Shown here: positions 30,347 to 38,787 of the stretch, piece by piece | Numbering within the stretch: the stretch's first letter is position 1 | Layout: every line of letters starts with the position of its first letter | Source: Chrysochromulina tobinii | Taxonomy: Eukaryota > Haptophyta > Prymnesiales > Chrysochromulinaceae | DNA length: 39,243 nt | Reading direction: 5' to 3' | NCBI GenBank assembly: GCA_001275005.1 | Contig: JWZX01003383.1 | Span: 1 to 39,243 of the forward strand | Position numbers and translations under genes: made by a program | Notes under the pieces: model-generated | Database searches by the model: none | Told to the model about the DNA's origin: nothing | Seen by the model: only the letters and a program-made list of their open reading frames with translations

Positions 30347-30854
30347 CCGGACAATCTCAGACCCAAGTGGCCGGCTTTTACCGCGTACTAGTACGTTCCG
30401 CTTGACGACGTGATAGCGATCATGCGCATGTGTCGGCTGGGGTCGTCCGTTTCGCTCCGTCCCGTCCAGTTGCGCACACACGTCGTCACATAGGTATCGA
30501 CTCGTGCCCTCGGTCTACCCAACGGTCTACCCGGTCTCGTTAGGGGACCAGTACTCTTGGACGAGTCGAAGTCGGAAGTGCATCCACGACCGTCGTGGAA
30601 GTACTGGTCCAGAGCCGCCGGATCGTTTCAGGATTCAGCTTATTTAAACAATCGCGTTCGACGAATAACGGAATTAACAATTACCATACGCGTGCCGCGC
30701 GGTTTTAGCGCCGCCGCGCCGCGCGCGCGGGGCATCCAAGCCGCGCGCGGACAGTCGCTCATTTTTTCCCCCTTCCCGCCGCGCGGCGGTGCGGGCGGAG
30801 GCCGCCCAGCGGGGGTGTGGCGGAGGCACGCCGGCGTCGCGCACCACACACCTG
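30347..30854. other. Convergent intergenic region with nested inverted repeats
   Basis: Lies between the 3' ends of the SET-MYND gene (plus) and the methyltransferase gene (minus). It holds a doubled CGGTCTACCC word near 30510-30535, an 11-bp inverted repeat (30545-30555 with 30600-30610) enclosing a second small palindrome, and a CG-alternating GC-rich stretch at about 30690-30745. No gene is seen. Confidence 0.6.
30545..30610. repeat. Nested inverted repeat
   Basis: GGACCAGTACT at 30545-30555 is perfectly complementary to AGTACTGGTCC at 30600-30610. Between them CCACGAC-C-GTCGTGG (30584-30598) forms a second, tight hairpin. It could fold in RNA at the 3' ends of the converging genes. Confidence 0.75.
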
Positions 30855-32174
30855 CTACTGCTTCCCCGGTCGAAGCTGACGTCGATTCCATTGGACGAAG
30901 TTCGCCACGAGGGAGACGCAGAGCAAGGCGAGCGCTGGCCAGTCAGAGCGAGCGATCTCAGCGCCCGGTTCCTCCATCGGTCTCGCCGCCTCCGCCTCAG
31001 CACGCTGCAGCCGCGCCGCCAGGACCGCCTGCTGCTCCTGCAGCTTCGCTTGCAGCGCCTGCGCACCCAAAAGGGCTTTCTGAGCGTCAGCGATGGCCGC
31101 CGCGTTAGGGCGGGCCGCCGTGCAAGCATTCGAAGTGGCGCCCGACGGCAGGGCGGCGATGGCTGCAGCGGGGGAGGAGGCCGACGGCCCTGACGAGGGC
31201 ACCAGGCCAAGCGGTGCTCCTCCCTTGCGGATGACCATAGAGGCATCGAGGCCACCGCCCTGGTGCACGCCGGTCACCATCCAGAACCAGTCGTTGGCGC
31301 GTAGCAGCGTCTGCGTTTGAGGGTCGAGGGCCACTTTAGGTTTTGCGGCCCCTTTCAGGTGGCCAAAGCGGTCGAAGAGGAAGGGATGCTCGGCGAGCCG
31401 TTGCGGGAAGAAGCACTCGGCGCCGCACTCGGTGTTGGCGCTGGGCACCTGCTTCGAGTGCGCACTATCCCACGGCAACGCGCCGACGAGCATGTCCTCG
31501 ATAATGTAGAAGCCGCCCGGCCGCAGGCGTGGCCACAACGTGTGCAGGGTCCTCTGCTGATCGAAGAACTTGTGCGAGCCGTCGTCGAGGATGATGTCGA
31601 GCTGCTCGGGCAACGGCACCGCGCCCAGCTGCTTCGGGTCCGACGCATCGGTCTCGAGCGTCAGGTGGATGCGCGGGTTGTCCCACATCGAGCGGTTGTA
31701 ATCACAGCCGAATTGGGCCTGGTGTTTGACAAGCCTGTCGGTCGGTCCGCTTGGACGCGCGCGCTCGGCCACCTCCTTGCGCGTCTTGATGTCCACAGGA
31801 TAGATGTGTGCATTCGGGAAGTAGGTCGCCCATGCCTGCACTGAGGGCGCAGTGTCTTCCCCGATTCCGATCTCGAGCATGGACGTGATGGTCGAGCGCA
31901 GGGAGCCGAACAATGCGTGGTAAGCCGTGGCGTAGTGGTGCTTGCTTTGCCAAAAAGTACCCTGCGGCCGCCAAGGCACAAACTGTGAGAGGCGGTGACG
32001 AGCGTCGTGAGCCCTGGTGTAAGTGCAAACCTTGTCACTGCAGTACTTATCGAGGAGCTCGAGGAGCTCGTTCGTCGCACACGACGGTGGGCACGCTGGC
32101 TGGCCTGCGAGTGTTGCTGGCGCGGCTTGTGAACAGCCGAAGAGAACGAACATCAGCTTGACACTGGCGGCCAT
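30855..32174 (-). CDS. Class I SAM-dependent methyltransferase with signal peptide and C-terminal membrane segment
   Basis: Resembles the metal-dependent O-methyltransferases of antibiotic glycosides (TylF/MycE group, Methyltransf_24-like). Motif I is SMLEIGIGEDTAPSVQAW, followed by HIYPVDIKT. A catalytic/metal block DIILDDGSHKFFDQQRTL and the sheet LRPGGFYIIEDM are clear. The N terminus (MAASVKLMFVLFGCSQAAPA) looks like a signal peptide with a cleavage-like Ala site. The C terminus has a short coiled coil (about residues 360-400) and then a hydrophobic helix (WPALALLCVSLVANFVQW) with basic residues at the end, so a luminal catalytic domain with a type I membrane anchor is plausible. Sugar methylation in the Golgi would fit the neighbouring carbohydrate enzymes in the window, but this is inference. 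No intron is needed. Confidence 0.75.
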   Translation of the reverse strand: MAASVKLMFVLFGCSQAAPATLAGQPACPPSCATNELLELLDKYCSDKVCTYTRAHDARHRLSQFVPWRPQGTFWQSKHHYATAYHALFGSLRSTITSMLEIGIGEDTAPSVQAWATYFPNAHIYPVDIKTRKEVAERARPSGPTDRLVKHQAQFGCDYNRSMWDNPRIHLTLETDASDPKQLGAVPLPEQLDIILDDGSHKFFDQQRTLHTLWPRLRPGGFYIIEDMLVGALPWDSAHSKQVPSANTECGAECFFPQRLAEHPFLFDRFGHLKGAAKPKVALDPQTQTLLRANDWFWMVTGVHQGGGLDASMVIRKGGAPLGLVPSSGPSASSPAAAIAALPSGATSNACTAARPNAAAIADAQKALLGAQALQAKLQEQQAVLAARLQRAEAEAARPMEEPGAEIARSDWPALALLCVSLVANFVQWNRRQLRPGKQ

Positions 32175-32269
32175 TTTGTCGATGGACCTGTGAAATAGGT
32201 GTGAAAATCTAGAAGACCGCAGTCTTACTATCTACGAGCTGATTCAACTTGGCACTCATTACTGACATC

Positions 32270-33274
32270 TCAGGGACTGGGGCCAAACGGCGCTGGGCGG
32301 AGCGTAGGTGGTTTCTGGGCCTTCGGCGATCTGGGCCTCGGCATGATCGCCGACGCCGGACGGGACGAGCTCTTCACCGCAGCAAACGGAGGAGATCCAG
32401 CTGAGCTCGTCGTCGTCGTGTGTGGCCGCTCTTCGTTGGCGCCCCACAGAGTTCCGACCGCCTGAGGCAGTTGGTCCGATCCGTAGCCGCGCGCGCTCGT
32501 CACAGCCGAGTCGGGCCGTGAGAGGCCTCCAACTGCCCGCCGTCCGGGTCTCACCGTGGCGCTGCCCCCAATGCCAACGCCGCCAGCGGCCTTCGCCGCA
32601 CGGACTGTCCCACCCCCTTGTGAAGATTTTAGTATTTTGCGCTGCTCGGCGGTAAGCATCGGCGGATACTCGACCACCTCGTACCACAGCCGCGGCAGCG
32701 CTCGGCCAGCGACAGTGTCCTGGGCCGTGAGGGGCCGCCGCATGTCAACCGCAGGTCGCGCTGTCTGCGGCCGATGGCTGCGGCCTCCATCGCCTCCAGG
32801 AGAGGAAGCACGTTGTTGCTCCGCCTCCGCAGTCACAAAGTAGAAGCTCCCAGGCGTGATCGCACCTCCCACGCCGTCCATCACGCCGTGGAGCACTTTA
32901 CATTGGCGCATGCCGCGGCGCAACGGTTGCTGTTCGGGCAAGATTGCTTGCCGCACGGCCTGCACACTAGATGTCTCGCCGGAGATGATGACGTCGGATG
33001 GCAGTGGGGGTGGTGACGCTGCGTGTGTCCGCGGGCTCGTTGGCCATTCTCGCATCTGTTCTGGCAGCTGCTCTCGGACCGTGTGCCGAACCCAACTCTC
33101 GCTGCCCGGCACTTCTTGGTGGTTGTACATCCCGCCTGGCTTTGCCTTATTGACTCCCAAGTACGGGCCGTGGTTTCGAACGAGTGGTGTGGCAGTTTGC
33201 TCGGCGGCCCCGAGCGTGAGGAGGCGCGGCGAGTACGCACGCCTAGGCGAGATGGTTCCTGTGGCCAAAGGCAT
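32270..33274 (-). CDS. Hypothetical protein with RPxTA/RPxSA-like motifs
   Basis: I do not recognise a domain. The 334-residue protein is rich in Pro, Ser, Ala, Gly and Arg. It contains repeated short motifs of the type RPQTARP, RPLTA, RPDSA and RPASA, mostly in the second half. Two more structured-looking parts are an N-terminal one (PLVRNHGPYLGVNKAKPGG to EQLPEQM) and a central one (WYEVVEYPPMLTAEQRKIL). Motifs of this type are common in disordered parts of flagellar and cytoskeletal proteins of protists, which gives only a weak hint. It lies 95 bases upstream of the methyltransferase on the same strand. Confidence 0.5.
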   Translation of the reverse strand: MPLATGTISPRRAYSPRLLTLGAAEQTATPLVRNHGPYLGVNKAKPGGMYNHQEVPGSESWVRHTVREQLPEQMREWPTSPRTHAASPPPLPSDVIISGETSSVQAVRQAILPEQQPLRRGMRQCKVLHGVMDGVGGAITPGSFYFVTAEAEQQRASSPGGDGGRSHRPQTARPAVDMRRPLTAQDTVAGRALPRLWYEVVEYPPMLTAEQRKILKSSQGGGTVRAAKAAGGVGIGGSATVRPGRRAVGGLSRPDSAVTSARGYGSDQLPQAVGTLWGANEERPHTTTTSSAGSPPFAAVKSSSRPASAIMPRPRSPKAQKPPTLRPAPFGPSP

Positions 33275-33666
33275 GATGGAATCTGAAGCCCGCCGTCTCT
33301 TGCACCAACTCCACCTTCGTTCTTTCGTCGAACAGAAAAGTCCCCGGTAAACTGGGCTTAATTACTTTGGGCGTCTCACGGCACGAATGCGGACGAAGTC
33401 AGGTCAAGGCAACTCAAGTCGAAGCCAGAAATTTTCCTCGGACTTGATCGCTTCAAGTCAAGTCAAGTCAAGATTAGACTTGACTTGACTTGACTTGGAA
33501 GTCAAGTCAAGTCTAATCTTGACTTGACTTGACTTGACCGCTTAACTTGACTTGACTTGGACTGCATCTGGTGCAGTCGCGAAAAGTCATACGACTTTTT
33601 CTCTGCGCCCGTCGGCGGCCTTCTTGCGTCTCTCTCGCAATCCTGTGTCCTTGAGACGTAAGAAGT
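33275..33666. promoter_or_regulatory. Divergent intergenic region with a large inverted repeat
   Basis: Lies between the divergent starts of the RPxTA-motif gene (minus) and the ankyrin gene (plus), so promoters of both are expected here. Its centre is filled by TCAAG/CTTGA pentamer repeats arranged as a hairpin (see separate entry). The 60 bases before it also carry scattered AAGTCAGGTCAAGG-type words. Confidence 0.6.
33453..33537. repeat. Perfect 39-bp inverted repeat built of TCAAG/CTTGA pentamers
   Basis: The left arm 33453-33491 is four TCAAG units, ATTAG, then ACTTG units. The right arm 33499-33537 is its exact reverse complement, with a 7-base spacer (GACTTGG). Each arm can also fold on itself around ATTAG/CTAAT. 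More CTTGA units continue to 33560. Confidence 0.95.
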
Positions 33667-34614
33667 ATGGCTCGCGGCACACCGACCGTCGACTGCGTCA
33701 TCGCTGCATATTTCGAGGCGGCCGCCACGGGTGACGTCGAACGGGTCGCTGAGCTACTTGATGATCCGAACCACGGCGCGGTGGGCGTGCGCGCCGCCCA
33801 ATGGTTTCCGCGCAGGTTGGCCCCGCGCCTGCTGACACACTGGCCGGGGTGGGGGGCGCAGTCTGGTGCGTGCGCCATCCACTGCGCTGCCGAGGCCGGC
33901 CACAAACATGTGGTAGAGCGGCTGCTCGCTCGAAATGCTGCTGTGGACGAAGTGACGCGCTTCGGTGCGACTTCGCTCATGCTTGCAGCATTCGGCGGGC
34001 ATCACGAAACCGTCTCTTCGCTGCTGCGCGCGAGCGCGGCAGTTGACCTCACGTTGCATCATATGCGGGACGGCTCATCGGGTCCGGCGGCGCTGCATCT
34101 GGCCTGCTGCGCCGCCGACGCCACGGCTGGCGCACGATGTGTTCAACTTTTGCTGGATGCAAGGGCATGTGTGCACAGAGCGACGAGCGCGGGGACGACG
34201 CCGTTGCATTTCGCTGTTGCCAACGGTCATGCAGCGAGCTGCGAAGCCCTCGTGGCCCATGGGGCGTGGGTGCAAGTACGCGATGATAACGGCGATTCCC
34301 CTTGCACGCTGGCACGCGCACGGCGCGCAGCAGGCAAGCCCGCCGCTGAGGAGTGTCTCCGAGCGCTGCACTGGCTGCCGAGCGTGCGTCTCCTGTGGCT
34401 GGCACACCGGCCGTCGAAACGCGAGGAGAGGGAGGAGGAGGCCATCGTTGAGAGGGAGGAGTCGGCTATCGTGACCGACTTGGTGCGCGGCGCAGCGGAT
34501 CCTGAGCGGAGCTTGGCGCCGGCGCCGTTGCAGCGCCTCACCCACGACGTGCTGCGACTCATCATCCTCGCCATCGTGGAATCGCATGCGCCGCCAGAAC
34601 AGTGGAGGGGTTGA
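33667..34614 (+). CDS. Ankyrin-repeat protein
   Basis: Contains four recognisable ankyrin repeats between residues about 65 and 220: CAIHCAAEAGHKHVVERLL, ATSLMLAAFGGHHETVSSLL, a longer third (AALHLACCAADATAGARC, then VQLLLDARA), and TTPLHFAVANGHAASCEALV. A degenerate repeat may precede them (AAATGDVERVAELLDDP). The C-terminal 90 residues are charged and helical (KREEREEEAIVEREESAIV) and end with a hydrophobic helix (VLRLIILAIVESH). Ankyrin repeats serve in protein binding; no partner or enzymatic domain is visible. The start at 33667 is the first Met of the frame, and no intron is needed. It lies next to the hairpin repeat. Confidence 0.8.
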   Translation: MARGTPTVDCVIAAYFEAAATGDVERVAELLDDPNHGAVGVRAAQWFPRRLAPRLLTHWPGWGAQSGACAIHCAAEAGHKHVVERLLARNAAVDEVTRFGATSLMLAAFGGHHETVSSLLRASAAVDLTLHHMRDGSSGPAALHLACCAADATAGARCVQLLLDARACVHRATSAGTTPLHFAVANGHAASCEALVAHGAWVQVRDDNGDSPCTLARARRAAGKPAAEECLRALHWLPSVRLLWLAHRPSKREEREEEAIVEREESAIVTDLVRGAADPERSLAPAPLQRLTHDVLRLIILAIVESHAPPEQWRG

Positions 34615-35141
34615 GGGCTTGAGGCAAGGCGCATTTGCGAGAGGAATCGAACGCACTTGACTGTTGACTCTTGAGACTTGTCCGTTGTCGTGTGCCCGCT
34701 CCGACCTCCGTTTGGCGTTTGCGCAAGCTTTCTTATCTCACTTATGATAGCCACGTTTCATCTTAAGTCGCGTAAAATTTGATTCATCAGAGGAGTCCCC
34801 CGCCGCCCGCGGTCCCAGCGATAAAAACCACACACATCAAAGGAATTTTCTTATGCGTTTCCGTACACGACAGTCACCGTTGAGCGCCGGCGTTGCACGT
34901 GTGTGTCAGCGCGCCACTCGCACACTACCAGTAAAACGGTACCACGACACACATGCATCCGCGACGGAGCGCGATCTTTCGGATCGACCTCATGAACAGG
35001 ATCATGTGTCTCGGCCACCTCGCCGAGATACCATCTCCGAGATGCGATCTCCGAAATGACTGTGCCCGCGGTGCCATGTGAATTGCACTGGCCCAGAGAC
35101 TGTGGGGAGGATCCTGGGCACACGCTGAGATGATCGCGCCC
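34615..35141. other. Convergent intergenic region, nothing recognised
   Basis: Lies between the 3' ends of the ankyrin gene (plus) and NMD3 (minus). It is less GC-rich than the coding parts. Short palindromic words (CGAGATACCATCTCCGAGATGCGATCTCCG near 35023-35052, in pieces) are the only structure seen. Confidence 0.55.
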
Positions 35142-37101
35142 TCAGAAGCAGAACTTGACTTCGGAGCCCTCGGGCAGCTGGAACTGCTCGACGGTTGGCC
35201 CCCCCAACTCGATGGCTGGCTGCGGTGCGGCGAGCATGACGGGGCCAATCTCGCGCGTCCTGCTCCTTGCCGCCCCGCCTTCGCCGTCCTCATCCTCGTC
35301 TTCGCCGCCCTGGCCATCGGGCTCACCCGCGCCGAGGGTGAGCTCGTCAAGCAGCTCCTCGAGCCCGACGTCTGGAAAGTCGTCCTCCTCGTCCTCGCCT
35401 TCCTCGCCATCACCGTCCTCGTCGTCATCGAGCCCATTCGGTGGAAGCATCGGCGGAAGCATCGGCGGAAGCATCGCCGGCGGAGTGGCAGCGACGGGAA
35501 CCCCAGCGCTGCTGCTGGCTGCTGCTCCCAGCCGCGGCGGCCGCGGCCTGTGAGGGAGCCGCAAAGACAGAGCTGGCCGAGACGGTGCCAATCGCGCGCC
35601 CCGCTCGCGCGGCCGCCACCTCCTTCTGGCGCGCGGCCCGCTCCATCTCCATCTCCTCGAGAGCCTCGTGGTCCTTGTACAAGTTGATCTGCTTGCGCAT
35701 CTCCGGGTCCTCCTCGAGCTCCTGCAGAAAGTCCTCGTAGTCGGCCTCTTGCTGGCTCAGGTCCATGTGTCGGCCGCGCTGCACCCCCGGGTCCTTTTCC
35801 TTGTCGAGGGTCTGGAGCTTCCACACACGCTTCTTTTTGCGCTCCCGATGCCGTCGGTCCGAGTAGCTTTTCTTGATGAGGAGCACCTCGGGCAGTTGGC
35901 GAGCTTCGTGCTCCTCGAGATCGGTCGCGAGCGGCGACGCGGCCACCGCGTACCCCCACACATAGTCGCCACTCTTGAGCAGGTTGCCCAGGTGCGTCAC
36001 ACATGTGTACCGGTGGTCGTTGATGCCGAAGTCGGAGCGGCGCGCGACGGTTACGTCCGCGAGAGCGCGCGCCTCGCGCCCGGAGCGGGCGCCTCGGCGC
36101 CGGCCGCGGGTCGCCCACTCGGGGTCGCGCATCTCGACGTCGAGCACCACGAACTCGATCAGGTCCGACTTGGAGAGCGACGCCTTGAACGGATCCTTCC
36201 AGAACGTGTGCGGCTGCATCTCGACATTTGTGATCGTCGTGTGGTCGAGCAGGTGGACGACGTTGGACACCTTCGAGCAGATGGCGAGCTGCGCAAACTG
36301 GCCGAGATGGTGCGCCGTCGGCCGCGGCAGCCACACGACGTCGTCCTTGCAGATGGGCAAGATCTCGAGCGCGTACGTGAACTTGGTCTTGCACTTGCCC
36401 GTTTGGGTGTCGATCGACAGGTCGGACTTGGACGTCTTGTATCGCGTGGGGGCGACGCCCTGGAGAAAAGACATGAGCTTCTCAGCGTGCGAACGCTGGT
36501 CGAAGAAGAAGTCGAGCCCGTCCTTTACCTCGAGAATGTTGGTCGCGTCGACGTGGGCCGCGTGCCGCAAGATGAGCTGCTCCATCCACAAAAACGTGCG
36601 CTTGTGCGGCACCTTTTGGCGCACCTGGAGCATCGCGACCCATGTGTCCTTGGCCTCACGCCGTTGGCAATGTGGACACTGCTTGTTGCCGATGACGTAC
36701 TCGATGACGAAGGACTGCTGCAGCACCGCGTTCGTGATGATCTCCTTTTGGATCGTGACACGCAGCTTGATGCGTTTTGAGTGCGGTTCCGTCCACACAA
36801 AGGAGGCGTCCACAAGCCGCACGGCGCCGAGCCCTCGCGGCTTCTTCAAAAGAAGTGCGAGTAGCTCCTTAGACTCCATTTCGACCGCTGTCCAGCCGCC
36901 GTCGCGCCGTTCGAAGCGGTTGCAACCGCGGCATGTATGTTGCTGCACCTGCTTGGCGACGCCCGCGCCGATGTCGTACCGATTCTGCAGGCAGTCGACG
37001 CAAGTGTTGATGGGATTCGACTTGATGGCGACGCCGCACTGACAGCACAGAATCATCATTTCTGGCTGCGGCATGATTTGGTCGTGCATCGCATGAATCA
37101 T
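35142..37101 (-). CDS. NMD3: 60S ribosomal export protein NMD3
   Basis: Adaptor that carries nascent 60S subunits through the nuclear pore to the cytoplasm via the export receptor CRM1. The N-terminal zinc region shows the family's Cys pairs: ILCCQCGVAI, CVDCLQNRYDI, HTCRGCNRF and, later, KQCPHCQRREA. Next come FVIEYVIGN, LDFFFDQRSHAEKLMSFLQG and VWLPRPTAHHLGQF, all typical of NMD3. The first frame stops at 35425 with a Ser/Ala/Asp tail that looks non-native. A second frame (about 35520 to stop 35142) continues with a strongly acidic tail (DDDEDGDGEEGEDEEDDF, then PDVGLEELLDELTLG), which suits NMD3 C termini, where export signals lie. The switch falls in the CAG/AGC-rich tract around 35500-35530. 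I found no simple intron with the right length, so a one-base slip is likeliest. The start could also be 37089. Confidence 0.9.
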
Positions 37102-37407
37102 GGCTACGCCGTGGGTGTTGGTTCGTATAGGAAAGACTGAGCGACGTCGTCCTCGAGTTGCTTCGAACCTTGGATGCGAACTTACTTAATTAGGACATCA
37201 TCCGTTTCCTGAGACCTGGCGTTGGCTTTGGGGCTTGACGGAGTTCACGAGTATTCACACGACGTGCTTGCACGACGGGCGCGCGCGCGCCGCCGCGTCT
37301 CGACTCGCCACACCGCAGCACCGAACACGCGCGAGTTTCTCTCTCGCGTAGCTGGCCTCGTCACGCGCACCAGCCGCGTTTCTGATCCAAGTGAGTTGAG
37401 TGAGAGT

Positions 37408-38787
37408 TCAGTCGACCTCGGGCTCCCACAAGAAGACGTCGCACGGCGGCGCGTCGTTCATCGCTAGCGCATCTCCGGCGGCGCCCCGACAAGAAGTACC
37501 CTCCTTGGCGAGCATCTCACGCAACTCCTGGTTGAACGGTCGGTACAGCTCCTTGAGCACGAGCGTCGTCTCGGGCAGAATGGGCCCCTTGTGCTTCGTC
37601 CACGTCCAGTAGTCAGTCGGGAGTCGACGCTGCACGCGCACAAGCGCCGGCGGGACCGAGCCGTTCTCAAAGTCGAGCGGCTCGACTCCCAGATGGCGCC
37701 AGATGCGATTGAGCAGCGGCTGCCGCTTGTCGATGAAGTCCTCGGTGCGCACGACGAGCAGCTGAGACTCTGGGAAGGCGCCCAAAAAGTCGGCCACGAA
37801 GGGCGCGTACATGCCGCGAATCAGCTGGTCGGCATGGAAGAAGACGCCATCTTGCGCCGCGCCGAGCTGCTCGAAATGGATAGCGCACCGGCGCGCGCCG
37901 TACGACTGGACGCACGCTTGCCAGCCTGCGCGCTGCTCCATTGCATACGCGTGCAGCCCGGCGGCGCCCTGGCCGTACTTTTTCGCGTAGTGGGGGTGGG
38001 TGTAGAAGGCATGGCGCAACCTGTCGATCGGCGAGCGCACGCATGCGACCAATTTGACGCGGGCACCGTAAAAGGCGCGAAGAAGGTACGGAGGCGTCAC
38101 GTTGAGTGCGGGCGTGCTTGCGGTCGTGGGCAGCAGAGCAGCACGGTCGTGCGCGGCCAACGCCGCTTGCTTGCACGGCCACATCTCGCGTTGGTAGTAC
38201 GTTTTCTCGCAGGCCTTCTCGCGCACGCATTTCGCCTTGCACGGCCAGTACTCCTTCTCCCAAAACTTGTGGAAGCGGCCGGCGAAGCCGGGGTAGAAGG
38301 TCAGCATGGTGACGCATCCCAAGGCGGCGAGTAGCTGCCGCCGCGCGTCAAAGCCGGCGGGGGCCGTCTGGCGCAGCCAGCGCCTTCCACCTTTATCGTC
38401 CGTCCATGTTTGGAAGCATCTGTCGTTGCCCACGGCCTTTATGTCCGGGTGCGCGCCGATAGCCGCGCCCAGACCTTTGGAGTTGCTCTGCCAGTTGCCG
38501 ATAAGGAACGCCCCTGGCACGCAACGAACCAAGCCGCCCTTGTCCGCAACGCAAGGCGTGAGCAACTGCGCATCAAACTTCGCAGGACCAACTGCGCCGA
38601 GTTCTGCGTACAGCTCCGGTTCCCACCGCGACGCGAGCTGGGCCAGCGCCGGGTGCTCGGCGACCGATGGCGCGGTAATGGTTCGGACAGTCGCGAGGGC
38701 CAGGAGCGCGGCGGTCGTGAGGGCGAGCAAGCCGCGTTGTGTCATCGCGCCATCGATCGGGAAAGTAAAGGCGCGCCTGTGCACCAC
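37408..38787 (-). CDS. Carbohydrate sulfotransferase-like protein (Golgi type II membrane)
   Basis: Resembles the PAPS-dependent heparan/chondroitin-type sulfotransferases that sulfate glycans in the Golgi. The N terminus has a short basic tail and one membrane helix (LLALTTAALLALATV), typical of type II Golgi enzymes; start 38787, or 38745 (MTQRGLL). The 3'-phosphate-binding block is clear: VKLVACVRSPIDRLRHAFY, followed later by QLLVVRTEDF and a C-terminal FNQELREML. The expected 5'-phosphosulfate loop (GxxKxGTT) is represented by FLIGNWQSNSKGLGAAIGAH, where the usual Lys is not in place. A Cys-rich insertion (WPCKAKCVREKACEKTYY) lies between the two blocks. One Asn-x-Thr site (NVT) and one Asn-Gly-Ser site are present. 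The glycan substrate is unknown. The degenerate loop might mean altered activity. Confidence 0.7.
   Translation of the reverse strand: MVHRRAFTFPIDGAMTQRGLLALTTAALLALATVRTITAPSVAEHPALAQLASRWEPELYAELGAVGPAKFDAQLLTPCVADKGGLVRCVPGAFLIGNWQSNSKGLGAAIGAHPDIKAVGNDRCFQTWTDDKGGRRWLRQTAPAGFDARRQLLAALGCVTMLTFYPGFAGRFHKFWEKEYWPCKAKCVREKACEKTYYQREMWPCKQAALAAHDRAALLPTTASTPALNVTPPYLLRAFYGARVKLVACVRSPIDRLRHAFYTHPHYAKKYGQGAAGLHAYAMEQRAGWQACVQSYGARRCAIHFEQLGAAQDGVFFHADQLIRGMYAPFVADFLGAFPESQLLVVRTEDFIDKRQPLLNRIWRHLGVEPLDFENGSVPPALVRVQRRLPTDYWTWTKHKGPILPETTLVLKELYRPFNQELREMLAKEGTSCRGAAGDALAMNDAPPCDVFLWEPEVD

Noticed and set aside
34636-34660. GTTCGATTCC on the minus strand looks like a tRNA T-loop.
   Set aside because: No A-box, acceptor stem or anticodon arm can be formed around it.
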